From Leptodactylus fallax (lineage: Eukaryota; Chordata; Amphibia; Anura; Leptodactylidae), in contig CAMRHE010000115.1 in assembly GCA_947044405.1 (NCBI GenBank), forward strand, positions 1,860,001 through 1,924,000: a stretch of DNA of 64,000 nucleotides, read 5' to 3'. The notes under the pieces are model-generated. The model ran no database searches. It was given only the letters and a program-made list of their open reading frames with translations, and was not told where the DNA came from. Positions 33,617-45,069 of this stretch are shown one piece after another; the stretch's first letter is position 1, and each line of letters starts with the position of its first letter. Both the position numbers and the translations under genes were made by a program.

Positions 33617-34554
33617 GGATTTATCCATCTTTCTAATATTGATGGCCTGTCCTTAGGATAGGCCATCAATATTAAATCTGCGATGATACAACAGCCAGGA
33701 CCTCTGCAGATCAGCTTTTCCAGGACAGTGCGGCTACAGGTAAAGGTAACAATTCTTGGAGCCACGCTGCTTACTTGCCATACAAGGTGTAGCAGTAGGT
33801 TTAGGTAGTGCAGTGGTGCACATGGTATAGTGGTTGAGCAGCGTGGCTCCCAACATGTTATTACCTTTAGCCGCCCTGTCTTGGTACCGTTGATCTGCAG
33901 GAGTCCTGATGGTGGTCCCCTAGAAACAATTCCACTGGTGGGCCCTAGACATCCCAGTCCGACACTGGAGCCAAATACAGGGCAATCCTGGAAGAAAACA
34001 TGTTGGAGGCTGCAAAAGAATTGAGACTGGGAAGGAGATTCACCTTCCAGCAAGACAATGACCCTAAACATACAGCCAGAGCTACAGTGGAATGGTTTAG
34101 ATCAAAGAATATTCATGTGTTAGAATGGCCCAGTCAAAGTCCAGACCTAAATCCCATTGTGCATCTGTGGCAAGACATGAAAATTGCTGCTCACAGACGC
34201 TCCATCCAATCTGGCTGAGCTTGAGTTATTATGCAATGAAGAATGGGAAAAAATCTCAATCTCTAGATGTGCAAAGCTGGTAGAGACATTCCCCAAAACA
34301 CTTTTAACTGGAATTGCAGCGAAAGGTGGCTCTACAAAGTATTGATAAAGGGGGGCTGAATACTTTTGCACATCACACTTTTCAGATTTTTATTTGATTA
34401 AAAATTTGAAAACCATGTATAATTTTCCTTCCACTTCACAATTATCTGCTACTTTCTGTTGGTCTATCACTTAAAATCTCAATAAAATACATTTAAGTTT
34501 GTGCCTGTAAGGTGACAAAATGTGAAAAAGTGAATACTTTTGCAAGCCACTGTA

Positions 34555-37500
34555 TATGGCCCTATGGGTGCATTGTCTCCTGTTTTTATGTTTCCATAGT
34601 CTCTATCTCTCATAGATTCATGTCATTCTGCATCACTTAAGGAATTTGTTCGCAGAGCTGGTGACAGCATCACAACCATAGATCAGATCTCAGAGAACAA
34701 TAAAACTTTCACACTCTTTATCTATGAACTGCTGCAATATTTACTGCTTTAGCTGTTTATGCCCCTCCACATATTGATAGATCACTTGTTTTATTTACCA
34801 CATTATTCCTACGTCCTTTTGTGTATAAATATATGACTCTTCAGACATTGTGTTATACCAGGCCTGATGAAGATACCCAGGTAGCCTTGAAGGTTTGCTA
34901 TTTGTCATACTCTTTTTTAGACATTTAAAAGTATCAACCACTAACTCTCAGTTTTTATCCTTTAGAATGGTTTATAATGTCCCTTTTATCTTCTTCTCCA
35001 TTCATCTACATGCTGCTTATTCTCCACAATTCTCCTTATCGGAGGAACGGTTAGACCATGAAAGGACTGTGACCCATCAGGGCTATGTGCTCTAGCATTA
35101 GAGATTGTCAGGTAGAAGAAGCAATGCAGTCATTTAGTCTTTTTCTATATTTTGAGAAATTGTCTCAAATGATAAAAATGTTTTCTGCAGCATTAGAATA
35201 ACAAATGGCAAGTTTAGTAATGAGTTTATTAATATGCTTATAATTTACAGGATGAACTGTGAGCCGGTAGACAGTGATTGAACTCTGAGATCGCTCGAAG
35301 ATGGTATTTAACAGAGAAATTCTTATTAGTTTTCTTTGCTGGTGTAACACTTGCCTCCAGTGGAAAGTTGTGAAATGGTTTGGCATCAAACACGAACAAA
35401 CAGCTATGCATAGTTTACATATCAAACAAGTAGGTTACATTTCTAGGAGTAATGAAATCTTTTTTACATGACGTTTTCAGCTACTGGCAAGCTTTAATGG
35501 TGAGTCAACATCAACAGGAGTTGTTTACAATTCATGAAAAAGTTTCTTAACTTTTCAGAATAGCTTCTCCAGGAAAATCAACTAGTTTGAACTAAAAACC
35601 TTGCTTTACTCTTCGTGGACCTGCCCAGTTTCGGCCCCAGGGCTGTTCATATGGGGGATTCCACCCTAAAATTAGCTACAGATTCTGCCCTAATTCTGCC
35701 ATTGTATTCAATGGGAGGCAAAGATCGGAGCAGGATGCTGAAAAATAAGCATCCTACTCCATCTTTCCTTGGAGTCCAGTCAACAACTAGAGACTCCTTA
35801 CTCATTAGGTCCATTCATCTGGAAAGACGCAGCAGAATGCCAATGCTCGACTTCGACATTCCACCATGGGTAGTCAGGAGTGGAAAATGGAGAGGAATCA
35901 AGACGGATGTCCACCTTAAATTCCTCTTCGTTTTCCAAAGTGTGAATGTAGCCTTAAAGGGTTTTTGTATAAAAGCATTGCAAATACACTTAGTAAACTT
36001 TTTACTACATCTATTTCTTCTTGTGTTGGAACAGCTTACCGTACTTTCTCATCTTCTGATGATGTGCCGCTCTCAGGCTGCAGTAGGAGCTAGAGACTGA
36101 TGTCGGCTCACAAGGAAGGGTCGAGCTGGAGTGATAGAGGAGAGACTGAAGAGACAGAGGAGGGGTGGCTTTCTCAGGCTCCAGTTGGGGTTTTCTATTG
36201 TGCCTACTATTTATACGTGAGAACATAATGTCCACACTAACTAAATGGGTGTAGACTTAAATAATTTCCACTGGAAGTGCTGTGTAGGACGTGAATAAAT
36301 CATGGTGCATGTCAGGGAGCCACATGGAATTGGGGGGCCTCAAAAAAAGGAAGCAAAGTATGATGGGCACTTCAGAGAGGTGTACACAAGTGGTGTACAC
36401 TATTTTTATAACTTAATTTTGAAAAAATCTTGGAAAACCCATTTAAGGATCCAGGTATGAGGGCTTGTTTTTTCAGGCCAATTTGTATTTTCCAATGCAC
36501 TAGATTGCATAGAGTACATATAACATATTGGTTAGTACATATTATGTATTCTGCCATTGTTTTTACATTTGTTTAGCATGCAGTAAAATAGCTTTATCTT
36601 TATTTTATTGGTTGTATAAATGTGGTAACAACAAATGTATGTCATTTTTTAAAAAAATATTTTAGTATAATAGTACAAATTTATTTGCACAATAGAATCA
36701 TGTTTTATGGAAAAAGCGTCATTTTTGTGTTGCTGCCTTCTGAGAGCCATATGTTTTTTTCATTAATTTGGCTGTTTGGGGTCTAGCTTCTTGCAGGATA
36801 AGTTGTAATATTTATTGGTGCTATTTTGGGATGTATGCAATTTATTGATTAGCTGTTATTATTTTTTGTGATGGAAAGTGCAAAAACCCCAGTAATTTTG
36901 GCATTGTTTTTTGCAGTGTTTACACCATTCACACTATAGTATCACTAATACAGCACATTATCTTTATTCTTTGTCTTGTTGCAATTGCAACAGTACCAAA
37001 TATACATTATTTAGGGTGAACTTATTAAAAAATAAATATTTTTTAATGTTTTAAAATGTATTTTGTTAAGGTGAGCAACTATTGTTTGCTTGTATTACTC
37101 AGTATTCTTAAGCATTTTTGCCTGTCAGTGTTACACTTCCAGTCAACCTATTAGGCCATGTGTTTGGCATGACCTAATAGGTAGATACTGAGGGCAGACC
37201 TTTAATAAGCTCCCATTTCACATGGTGACCACAAGACTGTGTTCTGTAGGATCTCCTATGCTGATGGATTGGCAAAGGAAGTGCCATAGTGTTAGTGCTA
37301 TTGTGAGGGTCTGCCATACAGTTTAGGAACCTACATCCTGTTACAGTATGTTCCACCTTTCCCTGAGCACTGACTGTGTATCATCTCATTGAACACCATA
37401 TGCCAAAACCTGATGTGACAGCTGGTCCTCCTCTATCACTAACTGGAAGACATTATCATCTCCCAAACTTGCCTGATGACCACCATTCAGTTAAAGTAAC

Positions 37501-38190
37501 AAATCCCTTGCTGGTTTGTCTACAACTGGACAGTGAAATAACTTTTCATGACAAAAGTTATGGTAATGTCATTACCATAGTTGCACACAATAGGTGTGAC
37601 TCTTGCTGTAACTTTATTGACCACCAAGTAATAGCTCGAATAGATAAAAGATGGGGGTTTACACTATCATGAATGGTAAATGCAGTCGTAGGTTCTATAA
37701 GATGTCTGTGTGCTTCAGACCGTTCTCCTTGGGCATTTGTATAGGTACTAGGTAGCTTCCCCAGTAATATTATGAGATACATTCCTTAAAAAGAGTCTGT
37801 CACCAATTAATATACAAATGAGCTCTTTGGAGTAACAAGAGCATTACCAGTGCTCCAAGGAGATTATTTGGGCACGGATTAAAATATTGGTTAGTTTGGG
37901 TGACCCTAACCTATTTGAGGGTCCGGTTTGATATTCTGGGCTCTAGTGACAGACTTCCTTTAGCCTAATATGTAGGGCAATGTGGTCACTTCTCCAAGAA
38001 GGACACCTTTGTGGTTGAGATCCCCAACGTCAGATGACCACTGTTCTGTCAGTTAATTGTAGAAGTCCATTTGCTATGTTTGTAAGAAGTCAGTACACTT
38101 GGTTTGGGTGAACCACTAATTTCCATCTATGGATTGTACACATAGAGGAAACTTTAACCGATGGCTCTTTCTGCTACACCACTAAAAATA
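34555..38190. other. intergenic DNA, no gene recognised
   Basis: Scattered repeat edges include CCAGGCCTGATGAAGATACC near 34860, a GTGTGAATGTAGCCT end near 35940, and an AT-rich 'GAGGGCTTGTTTTTTCAGGCC' stretch near 36460. None has coding capacity or definable ends. No gene or RNA can be supported. Confidence 0.45.
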
Positions 38191-38260
38191 TACAGTTGTG
38201 CTAAAAAGTTTACATACCCCGGCAGATTTTCTGTTTTTTTGGCCTTTTTTTCAGAGAATA

Positions 38261-38919
38261 TGTAAGGGAATTGCCAGTTGAACAACGCCCTAGTGCTGCT
38301 ACAGAACCCTGGGGGGAGGGGCACAACAAGACAGTGAGCCCTAAGCTGAACACCCTCACTGTCCCTGGCTAACTTGCCTATCTGTCCTAGGCAACAACAA
38401 CTGGTCAACAGGCCCTACCTAATATAGGTGACAACACAGAACGCAGACAGGACAAACAACAGACAAAGGGAGGTCGGCTAGCCAAGGGGTCGGTACCAGT
38501 CGAGCAATGCAGTACAAAATCACAATCCAAGAGAATAACCAAAAACAGAGCCAGAGGTCAGAAATAGGAATACAGGGAATAGCAGAAAAGGAGCTAGCAG
38601 GGACAAGTCACAAGACAGAATCAATAGCCAGCGCCCAAGTGAGGGCTGACAACCTGTTTATAGAAAGTCAGGACCTGCCCCAGACTGGATTGGTAGACAG
38701 GCTGTCAATCACACAGGCAAGGCTGAGATTAACTATTGAGAAGCCGAAAGAAACAAGGTGCTGGAGACGGGTTTGGCAGAAAATCAATTACATAGTCTAG
38801 GACAGTGTTCAGACTGAGCAACAAGAATCTTAAATAAGGAATCAAACTGAGCACGCCTCCTGCGCCGCCACGTGCGGGCAGAGGGTGGCGCAGAGATCCG
38901 AACAGGCAGTGACGTTACA
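38261..38919 (-). mobile_element. solo LTR, family L copy 2
   Basis: On the minus strand it runs TGTAACGTCACTGCC... to ...AATTCCCTTACA. The exact 5-bp duplication GAATA is at 38256-38260 and 38920-38924. It matches the solo LTR at 7686-8376 in order throughout (for example GGCGCAGGAGGC, TGACTGACAGCC-like, TTGCTCGACT, CCGACCCCTTGGCTAGC, TTGTGCCCCTCCCCCCAGGG). It inserted into the Tc1-F arm, so it is younger than that Tc1 copy. Confidence 0.88.
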
Positions 38920-39262
38920 GAATATGAATGATAACACAAAAACTTTTTTTCTCCACTCATGGTTAGTGGTTGGTTGAAGCCATTTATTGCCAAACTTCTG
39001 TGTTTTCTCTTTTTAAATCATAATGACAACCAAAAACATGAAAATGACACTGTTCAAAAGTTCACATACCCTGGTGATTTTGGCCTGATAACATGCCCAG
39101 AAGTTGACACAAAGGGGTTTGAATGGCTACTAAAGGTAACATCCTCACCTGTGTCCTGTTTGCTTGTAATCAGTGTGTGTGAATAAAAGCTGAGTGAGTT
39201 TCTGGGATCCAGACAGACTGTGCATCTTTCCTGCAGCCACTGACTTTTCTGGATTGTGAGTC

Positions 39263-40285
39263 ATGGGGAAAGCAAAAGAACTGTCCACAGATCTACAGGA
39301 AAAAGGTAGTTGAACTGTATAAAGCAGGAAAGGGATACAAAAGGATATCCAAGGAATTGATAATGCCAGTCAGCAGTGTTCAAACTGTGATTAACAAATG
39401 GAAACTCAGGGGCTCTGTAAAAACCAAACCATGGTCAGGTAGACCAACCAAAATTTCGGCCACAACTGCCTGGAAAATTGTTCGGGATGAAAAGAAAACC
39501 CACACATAATATCAGCTGAAATACAGGACTCTCTAAAAACTATCAGTGTGGCTGTTTCAAGATGCACAATAAGGAGGCACTTGAAGAAAAATGGGCTGCA
39601 TGGTCGAATTGCCAGAAGAAAGCTATTACTGCGCAAATGCCACACAGAATCTCGAGTTCAATATGCCAAACAGCACAGAGACAAGCCTCAAAACTTCTGG
39701 AACTAGGTAATTTGGAGCGATGAGACAAAAATCGAACTTTTTGGCCACAACCATAAATGTTACATTTGGAGAGGTGTCAACAAGGCCTATGAGGAAAGGA
39801 ACACCATTCCTACTGTAAAGCACGGAGGTGGATCACTGATGATGTGGGGATGTGTGAGCTTCAAAGGCACAGGAATCTTGGTCAAAGTTGAAGGAAAGAT
39901 GAATGCAGCACGTTATCAGCAAATACTGGAGGCAAATTTGCACTCATCAGCCAGGAAGCTGCGCATGGGACGGACTTGGATGTTTCAACATGAAAACGAT
40001 CCAAAACACAAGGCCAAGTCGACCTGTCATTGGCTACAGCAGAAGAAAGTGAAGGTTCTGGAGTGGCCATCTCAGTCTTCTGACCTCAATATCATTGAGC
40101 CACTCTGGGGAGATCTCAAGCGCGCAGTCCATGCAAGACAGCCCAGGAATTTACAGGAATTGGAGACTTTTTGCCAAGAAGAATGGGCAGTTTTACCATC
40201 TGAGAAAATAAAGAGCCTCATCCACAACTACCACAAAAGACTTCAAGCTGTCATTGATGTTAGAGGGGGCAATACACGGTATTAA
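39263..40285 (+). pseudogene. Tc1-like transposase, family F (several lesions)
   Basis: The ATG at 39263 starts MGKAKELSTDLQ. An extra A shifts the frame in the AAAAAGG tract near 39305. A second shift lies near 39505 and a TAG near 39703. From 39839 a 148-residue frame is open (MMWGCVSFKG...NTRY) to 40285. [11 protein letters not shown] is present. The second catalytic Asp is changed to Glu (QHENDPKH). The third residue Glu is kept (LNIIEPLW). Inactive. Confidence 0.85.
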
Positions 40286-40507
40286 GAATTGGGGTATGTG
40301 AACTTTTGAACAGGGTCATTTTGATGTTTTTGGTTGTCATTATGATTTAAAAAGAGAAAACGCAGAAGTTTGACAATAAATTGCTTCAACCAACCACTAA
40401 CCATGAGTGGAGAAAAAGTTTTTGTGTTATCATTCATATTCTCTGAAATAAGGACAAAAAAACCCAAAAAATCTGCCCGGATAAGTAAACTTTTTAGCAC
40501 GACTGTA

Positions 40508-41600
40508 CTTAATGGTAAACTAAAGGTATATTAGCACACAACAAATTTGTTGCACCTATTTTTGCGAATAAAACACAATTTCGTTAATCTGAATGCTGTT
40601 GTCTTAATGTATGAAAACAATATTCAGATGAATGGGACAGTCACAGAAACTACTGCAACAAGTCTGCTTTTTAATGATGTAATGATGATAGTTAGGGCAT
40701 GTTGGGAGTTCACGTTTCTAGACACGAGTTACAGATTCCTTATTTAGATGGTGCAGTTGATATTTGACTGTATTTGAGGCGTTCAACATCACAGATACTT
40801 TACCAACTCTAGATTTGTATCAATATAATGGAGGTAATTTCCTATCTCCTCTACGCCACAAAACTGGTGTAGATTGAAATAGTTGTGGCATATCTTTGAT
40901 AAATGACCTTTTTTGCAACAAAGGTGTGCTATTTTTCTCTTTTTGCACCCAGCTTGCCACTTTTTTCCAAAAGTGGGTGGAGCGGGCTGGAGACCAAGCT
41001 GAGCCAGGGCAAGGACACCTCAGCCTAACAAACATACTATTACCAAGTCGTGACTGGTGTTTATCTCCATTTTGGAGACGTGCATCTGAATTATTTAGAG
41101 GCCAGAGTCTCTTGATAATTTAGGAGCAGTTAGTGTCAGTCGGGGATAGACTGGCATACAGAGCAGTTCCCCCAATGTGTATAGGGTTCTCCCACCTCTT
41201 CCTTGACGATAGATGCCAAGGATCGCCCAGCTGGATTTCAGCTTGCGCATCCTTTTGTTCTCCAGGGAAAAGTCTATCAGCAACTCTTTCCCCTCTTGAG
41301 CATGCATTGGTATGGGAGTGTCAGCGAGATAGCTGCAGGCCAAATGATCATCTGGCCAACAGCTATCTTACTTGTAAAGAAAACCTACGAAAGCCCTTGA
41401 GGTGTAAGAGAAATTAGCCTAATCCCCCCCCCCAAGACATCCCATTTAGTTTTTTTTTGCCATAAGAGAACAAAAACTAGTATATAGAGATCTTAAAACA
41501 TCATTACAAACTAAACCATGTCGAAAAGTAGGAGCCATGTATAATGGTCTGTGTAAAATAAAGAAAGCTATTATAAATGGTCATGCACTTGTGTGAACAC
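40508..41600. other. intergenic DNA downstream of QRFPR, no gene recognised
   Basis: Short open frames without motifs. It lies between the Tc1-F element and the 3' end of the receptor gene. Confidence 0.45.
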
Positions 41601-41657
41601 TTTATTAACATTAAAACTTTTTCTTCACGGTTCTCGTTCATTAAATAATGCTTTATT
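41601..41657 (-). promoter_or_regulatory. candidate polyadenylation signals of QRFPR-type gene
   Basis: AATAAA on the minus strand occurs at 41652-41657 (about 32 bp after the stop) and at 41601-41606 (about 83 bp after). Either could end the transcript. The hexamers are seen; their use is inference. Confidence 0.45.
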
Positions 41658-41688
41658 AAAGAAAATCCCTGCTCAGATTCCACAGTCG

Positions 41689-42071
41689 CTAAGCTGACTG
41701 TGCATTTGGAAGGAGGTCCTTGTGAGAATTCACCAAAGGGTAAGTGACAGATTCTAGTTTGGCCGCTGGGAACTGTTCACATAGTCGGAGTTCTAGGTTC
41801 TCTGCGCTCAGGTGGCTGTGGGCAGTACGTCCATCCCTTCTATGGGGAAAAGCAGATCCAACTTTGGGTTTCTCAAGTTGACTGTCTCTCTTTTCAACTG
41901 GCTCTTGTGCTCGAAAGTGGCAGAAAAGCACGGCCACTAAGCTCTTCTTGAAGTTTTCATTCATGAATGTATAAACAACAGGGTTGTTAAAAGAGTTAAA
42001 AAATCCAACAGCTTGAACGATGGCAACTATCATTTTCACTGTGACATCATCATACTCTTCTTCCAGGTCAT
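41689..42071 (-). CDS. qrfpr: QRFP receptor (QRFPR-type GPCR), last exon
   Basis: The minus-strand exon begins after a TTCACAG acceptor at 42071 and ends at TAG (41689-41691). It encodes the end of extracellular loop 3 (DLEEEYDDVTVKM), TM7 with the NPxxY motif as NPVVY, helix 8 as FMNENFKKS, and a roughly 85-residue cytoplasmic tail. QRFPR is a Gq/Gi-coupled plasma-membrane receptor for the RFamide peptide QRFP (26RFa), linked in vertebrates to feeding and arousal. The EYDDV and MNENFKK words are characteristic of QRFPR rather than NPFF receptors. It joins the exon at 50465-50562 in phase 1 (A|AT). The tail is poorly conserved, so which QRFPR paralogue this is cannot be told. Confidence 0.87.
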
Positions 42072-42467
42072 CTGTGAAAATAACAAATTACTTTAGGCTC
42101 AAGAACTTCAACATTGTCTATCATTACTAATTATGATGGTAATGAACTCTGCTGACAAATTGGTGTATACCAGCTATTAATCGCAATGTCATATAATATC
42201 CATTGAGTGTGTCTGGACTTAAAGGGGTATTCCCTGCTCAGACATTTATGGCATATCCACCAGAAGATAAGTAAGATAATTCTGAACAAACTTCAATTAT
42301 GGGACATCAACATATTTAAAGGGGTTGGCCACTTTCAGACCAATATTGAGAGACAAATGTTATTGTTTGCATAATAAAGTTATACAATTTCCCAGTATAC
42401 TTTCTGTATCTATTCCTCAGTTTTCTAGATCTCTGCTTGCTGTCATTCATTCTGTTACTTCATATGA

Positions 42468-42600
42468 TATACAGTCCATGGTCATGTGATGAACACACAA
42501 GTGCACAACTCGTTACCAGGCAGATGTCTGATTATTGTACTGTGACTATAACGAGCTGTGCACCTGTGTGCTCATCACATGACCATGGACTGTATATCAC
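42468..42600. repeat. imperfect palindrome with ~48-bp arms
   Basis: GATATACAGTCCATGGTCATGTGATGAACACACAAGTGCACAACTCGTTA-type sequence is followed after about 35 bp by its inverse (TAACGAGCTGTGCACC...CATCACATGACCATGGACTGTATATC). The distal part of the right arm is the start of the 22-bp minisatellite. Confidence 0.8.
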
Positions 42601-42863
42601 ATGACCATGGACTGTATATCACATGACTATGGACTGTATATCACTTGACCATGGACTGTATATCACATGACTATGAACTGTATATCACATGACCATGGAC
42701 TGTATATCACATGACCATGGACTGTATATCACATGATTATGGACTGTATATCACTTGACCATGGACTGTATATCGCATGACCATGGACTGTTTATCCCAT
42801 GAACATGGACTGTATATCACATGACTATGGACTGTATATCACTTGACCATGGACTGTATATCG
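42584..42863. repeat. 22-bp minisatellite, split by hAT-2
   Basis: About a dozen units of CTGTATATCACATGACCATG+GA with small variation (ACTTGACC, GACTATGG). It continues for a partial unit after the hAT element (44268-44283), which shows the insertion landed inside the array. Confidence 0.88.
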
Positions 42864-44259
42864 CCGTGATGGCGAACCTATGGCACGCGTGCCAGAGAGG
42901 GCACGCAGAGCCCTCTCAGTTGGCACGCGCGCCGTCACCATATCTCACTAACGGGGAATCCGGTCCAGGATTCCCCATTAGTGAGCGATCGCTTCTTTCA
43001 GCTGTATGTGCAAATGCACATACAGCTGAAAGCTGTCAGTGTAAGCTGCGGTCCGCAGGACCGCTGCTTACACAGTACATGCTAAATGCTGTACTCTGAA
43101 AGGACCTTCTGACGTCATAAGGTCACATGACAGGGTAGGCGTGTCTTTGCTTGTAAGAAGCTCCTTCCACATGAAGAAAAGTATCACGAGCAGTGGAGGA
43201 ACATGCAGAGATGTGGGGTGCAGGGTGTAGTGTGGGGAGGAGAGATGTGGGGCTCGGGGTGTAGTGTGGGGGTTAGAGATGTGGGGTGCAGTATGTAGGG
43301 TGTAGTGTGGGGGTTAGAGGTGGGGTGCAAGGTCTAGTGTGGGGGTTAGAGATGTGGGGTGCAGTATGTAGGGTGTAGTGTGGGGGTTAGAGATGTGGGG
43401 TGCAGTATGTAGGGTGTAGTGTGGGGGTTAGAGATGTGGGGTGCAGGGTGTAGTGTGGGGGGAGAGATGTAGGGTGTAGTGTGGGGGTAGAGATGTGGGG
43501 TGCAGTGTGGGGGAGAGATGCAGAGTGTAGTGTGGGGGAGGAGAGATGTGGGGTGCAGTATGTAGGGTGTAGTGTGGGGGTTAGAGATGTGGGGTGCAGG
43601 GTGTAGTGTGGGGGAGAGATGTAGGGTGCAGGGTGTAGTGTGGGGGGAGAGATGTAGGGTGCAGGGTGTAGTGTGGGGGGAGATGCAGAGTGTAGTGTGG
43701 GGGATAGAGATGTGGGGTGTAGTGTGGGGGAGAGATGCAGAGTGTAGTGTGGGGGAGGAGATATATGGGGTGCAGTATGTAGGGTGCAGGGTGTAGTTTG
43801 GGGGTAGAGATGCAGGGTGTAGTGGGGGGTAGAGATGCAGGGTGTAGTGGGGGGTGCAGAGATGCAGGGTGTATTGTGGGGTGCAGAGATGCAGGGTGTA
43901 TTGTGGGGTGCAGAGATGCAGGGTGTATTGTGGGGTGCAGAGATGCAGGGTGTAGTGTGGGGTGCAGAGATGCAGGGTGTAGTGTGGGATACAGGGTGTA
44001 GTGTGGGGGGATGGGGGGAGAGATGCAGAGTGTAGTGTGGGGGGGAGAGATGCAGAGTGTAGTGTGGGGGGAGAGATGTGGGATGTAGGCTGCTTGCAAG
44101 AGGGAGGAATGGGGGTGCAGGCTGCTTGCGAGCAAGAGGGGGGATGCTGGGGAAGCAGGTTAATTTAAGGTGAAATTGCCGTGTTGGCACTTTGCAATAA
44201 TTTAGTGGGCTTTGGGTTACAGTTTGGGCACTCGGTCTCTAAAAGGTTCGCCATCACTG
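42864..44259. mobile_element. non-autonomous hAT element (hAT-2) with G-rich minisatellite
   Basis: The termini are CCGTGATGGCGAACCT and ...AGGTTCGCCATCACTG (inverse, one mismatch near the tip). The exact 8-bp duplication GTATATCG is at 42856-42863 and 44260-44267. It is 1396 bp with no transposase. The left third carries a short palindrome (CTAACGGGGAATCC...GGATTCCCCATTAG), and the rest is minisatellite. Confidence 0.9.
43190..44090. repeat. G/T-rich minisatellite in hAT-2
   Basis: Degenerate units of 20-60 bp are built from GAGATGTGGGGTGCAGG+GTGTAGTGTGGGGG. The plus strand is strongly G-rich with many GGG/GGGG runs. The minus strand consequently has a 267-codon open frame rich in Pro, His, Ser and Thr, which is a repeat by-product. 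Confidence 0.9.
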
Positions 44260-45069
44260 GTATATCGCATGACCATGGACTGAGTTTTATTCACTAGAAG
44301 TAAACAGAACGAATGAATGAATATTATTATTATATTTATTATGTGGTGCTGCACAATACATAGCACACATTTTAGCTTAATATATGTTTTCAAAGTTTCA
44401 AATTTTTTTTGTAAACCTATAATGTACTGGCATAGAGAGATATATGTGTGTTTATGCATGTGGAGAAGAAGAATACTATTGAGGTTTTCAGTCTGCAGAA
44501 AATCCTCCCATAGAATCTGTGGCTCACTATAAGTGGTTGTGCCAACAGTAAATACAATCCTCCCATCAGGGCCGGCTTTAGGGGAGGGGGGGGTAAACTG
44601 GGCAATTGCCCAGGGTCCCATCCCCAAAGGGGCCCCCGGGATCCGGAGCCTGATGACTCTGGATCCCGGAGTCAGGCCCGGCCATATCAATAACAGAAAG
44701 GAACCAAAGGGCCCCTTTCCGAGATGAGTAAAAATAACAAACATTTTTACTCACCTGTCCTAGGTGTCTGACATCATCTTCTGGTGTTACGGACCTCACT
44801 GCTGAGGCCTGGCCATCACGTGGGGCGTGCTAATAGCGTGCCTCACGTCACCGCTGAGTCCTTTGATTGGGCTTCAGCGGTGACATCCACAATGCATGAC
44901 GTCAGCCGCAAACAAGAGGAAGCTAGCACTGGCGGGTATAGTGGAGCAGCGCGAGGAGACCCATTAGAGGTAAGGCAAGGTGAGTATAACTGCTTGTTAT
45001 TTTCCCTTACCTCCCTCGGGCCTTCGATTATTATACTCTGGGGTCTGAAGAGAGTATAATATAATAATA

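Larger units (their letters stand above)
31058..33967. mobile_element. non-autonomous hAT element (hAT-1) with internal minisatellite
   Basis: The terminal inverted repeats are CAGGGTCGGACTGG... and ...CCAGTCCGACACTG. An exact 8-bp duplication, GAGCCAAA, lies at 31050-31057 and 33968-33975. CAG/CTG termini with 8-bp duplications are the hAT signature. It has no transposase ORF. Contents are a foldback with GTGAGTAT boxes (31.38-31.68 kb), a 31-bp minisatellite, and two further foldbacks. The related content of 44567-47904 suggests a family. Confidence 0.9.
30736..34345 (+). pseudogene. Tc1-like transposase, family C (N-terminus lost, split by hAT)
   Basis: The first segment (30736-31057) encodes HRTTISCALHKSGLYGRVARRK..., [12 protein letters not shown] and [16 protein letters not shown] up to DGAKQ. 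The hAT element follows. The frame resumes at 33968 with [33 protein letters not shown] and [10 protein letters not shown]. The catalytic Glu is Val (NPIVHLW where active relatives have NPIENLW). The N-terminal DNA-binding half is missing. The stop is at 34343-34345 after GGSTKY. Clearly inactive. Confidence 0.85.
29932..34552 (+). mobile_element. Tc1/mariner element, family C, expanded by nested insertions
   Basis: The ends CAGCGGCTTGCAAAAGTATTCA and ...GAATACTTTTGCAAGCCACTG are inverse, with TA at 29930-29931 and 34553-34554. Inner arms also match (TTAAGTGATAGACCAACA / TGTTGGTCTATCACTTAA). The 4.6-kb span is an ordinary Tc1 enlarged by a MITE (30046-30421), a second repeat fragment (30537-30735) and a 2.9-kb hAT element (31058-33967). 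Confidence 0.92.
38193..40505 (+). mobile_element. Tc1/mariner element, family F, with LTR insertion
   Basis: The ends CAGTTGTGCTAAAAAGTTTACAT and ...GTAAACTTTTTAGCACGACTG are inverse, with TA at 38191-38192 and 40506-40507. A solo LTR interrupts the left arm; without it and one GAATA copy the element is about 1.65 kb. Confidence 0.93.

Noticed and set aside
41689..42071. NPFF receptor or another RFamide receptor instead of QRFPR
   Set aside because: YELWIKKRIGD, EEEYDDVTVKM and FMNENFKK together fit QRFPR better. NPFF receptors remain the nearest alternative.
43387..44190. 267-codon minus-strand ORF rich in Pro, His, Ser and Thr, resembling an extensin-like protein
   Set aside because: It lies wholly in the hAT-2 minisatellite. 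All frames on that strand are similarly open, and the peptide is the translated repeat.
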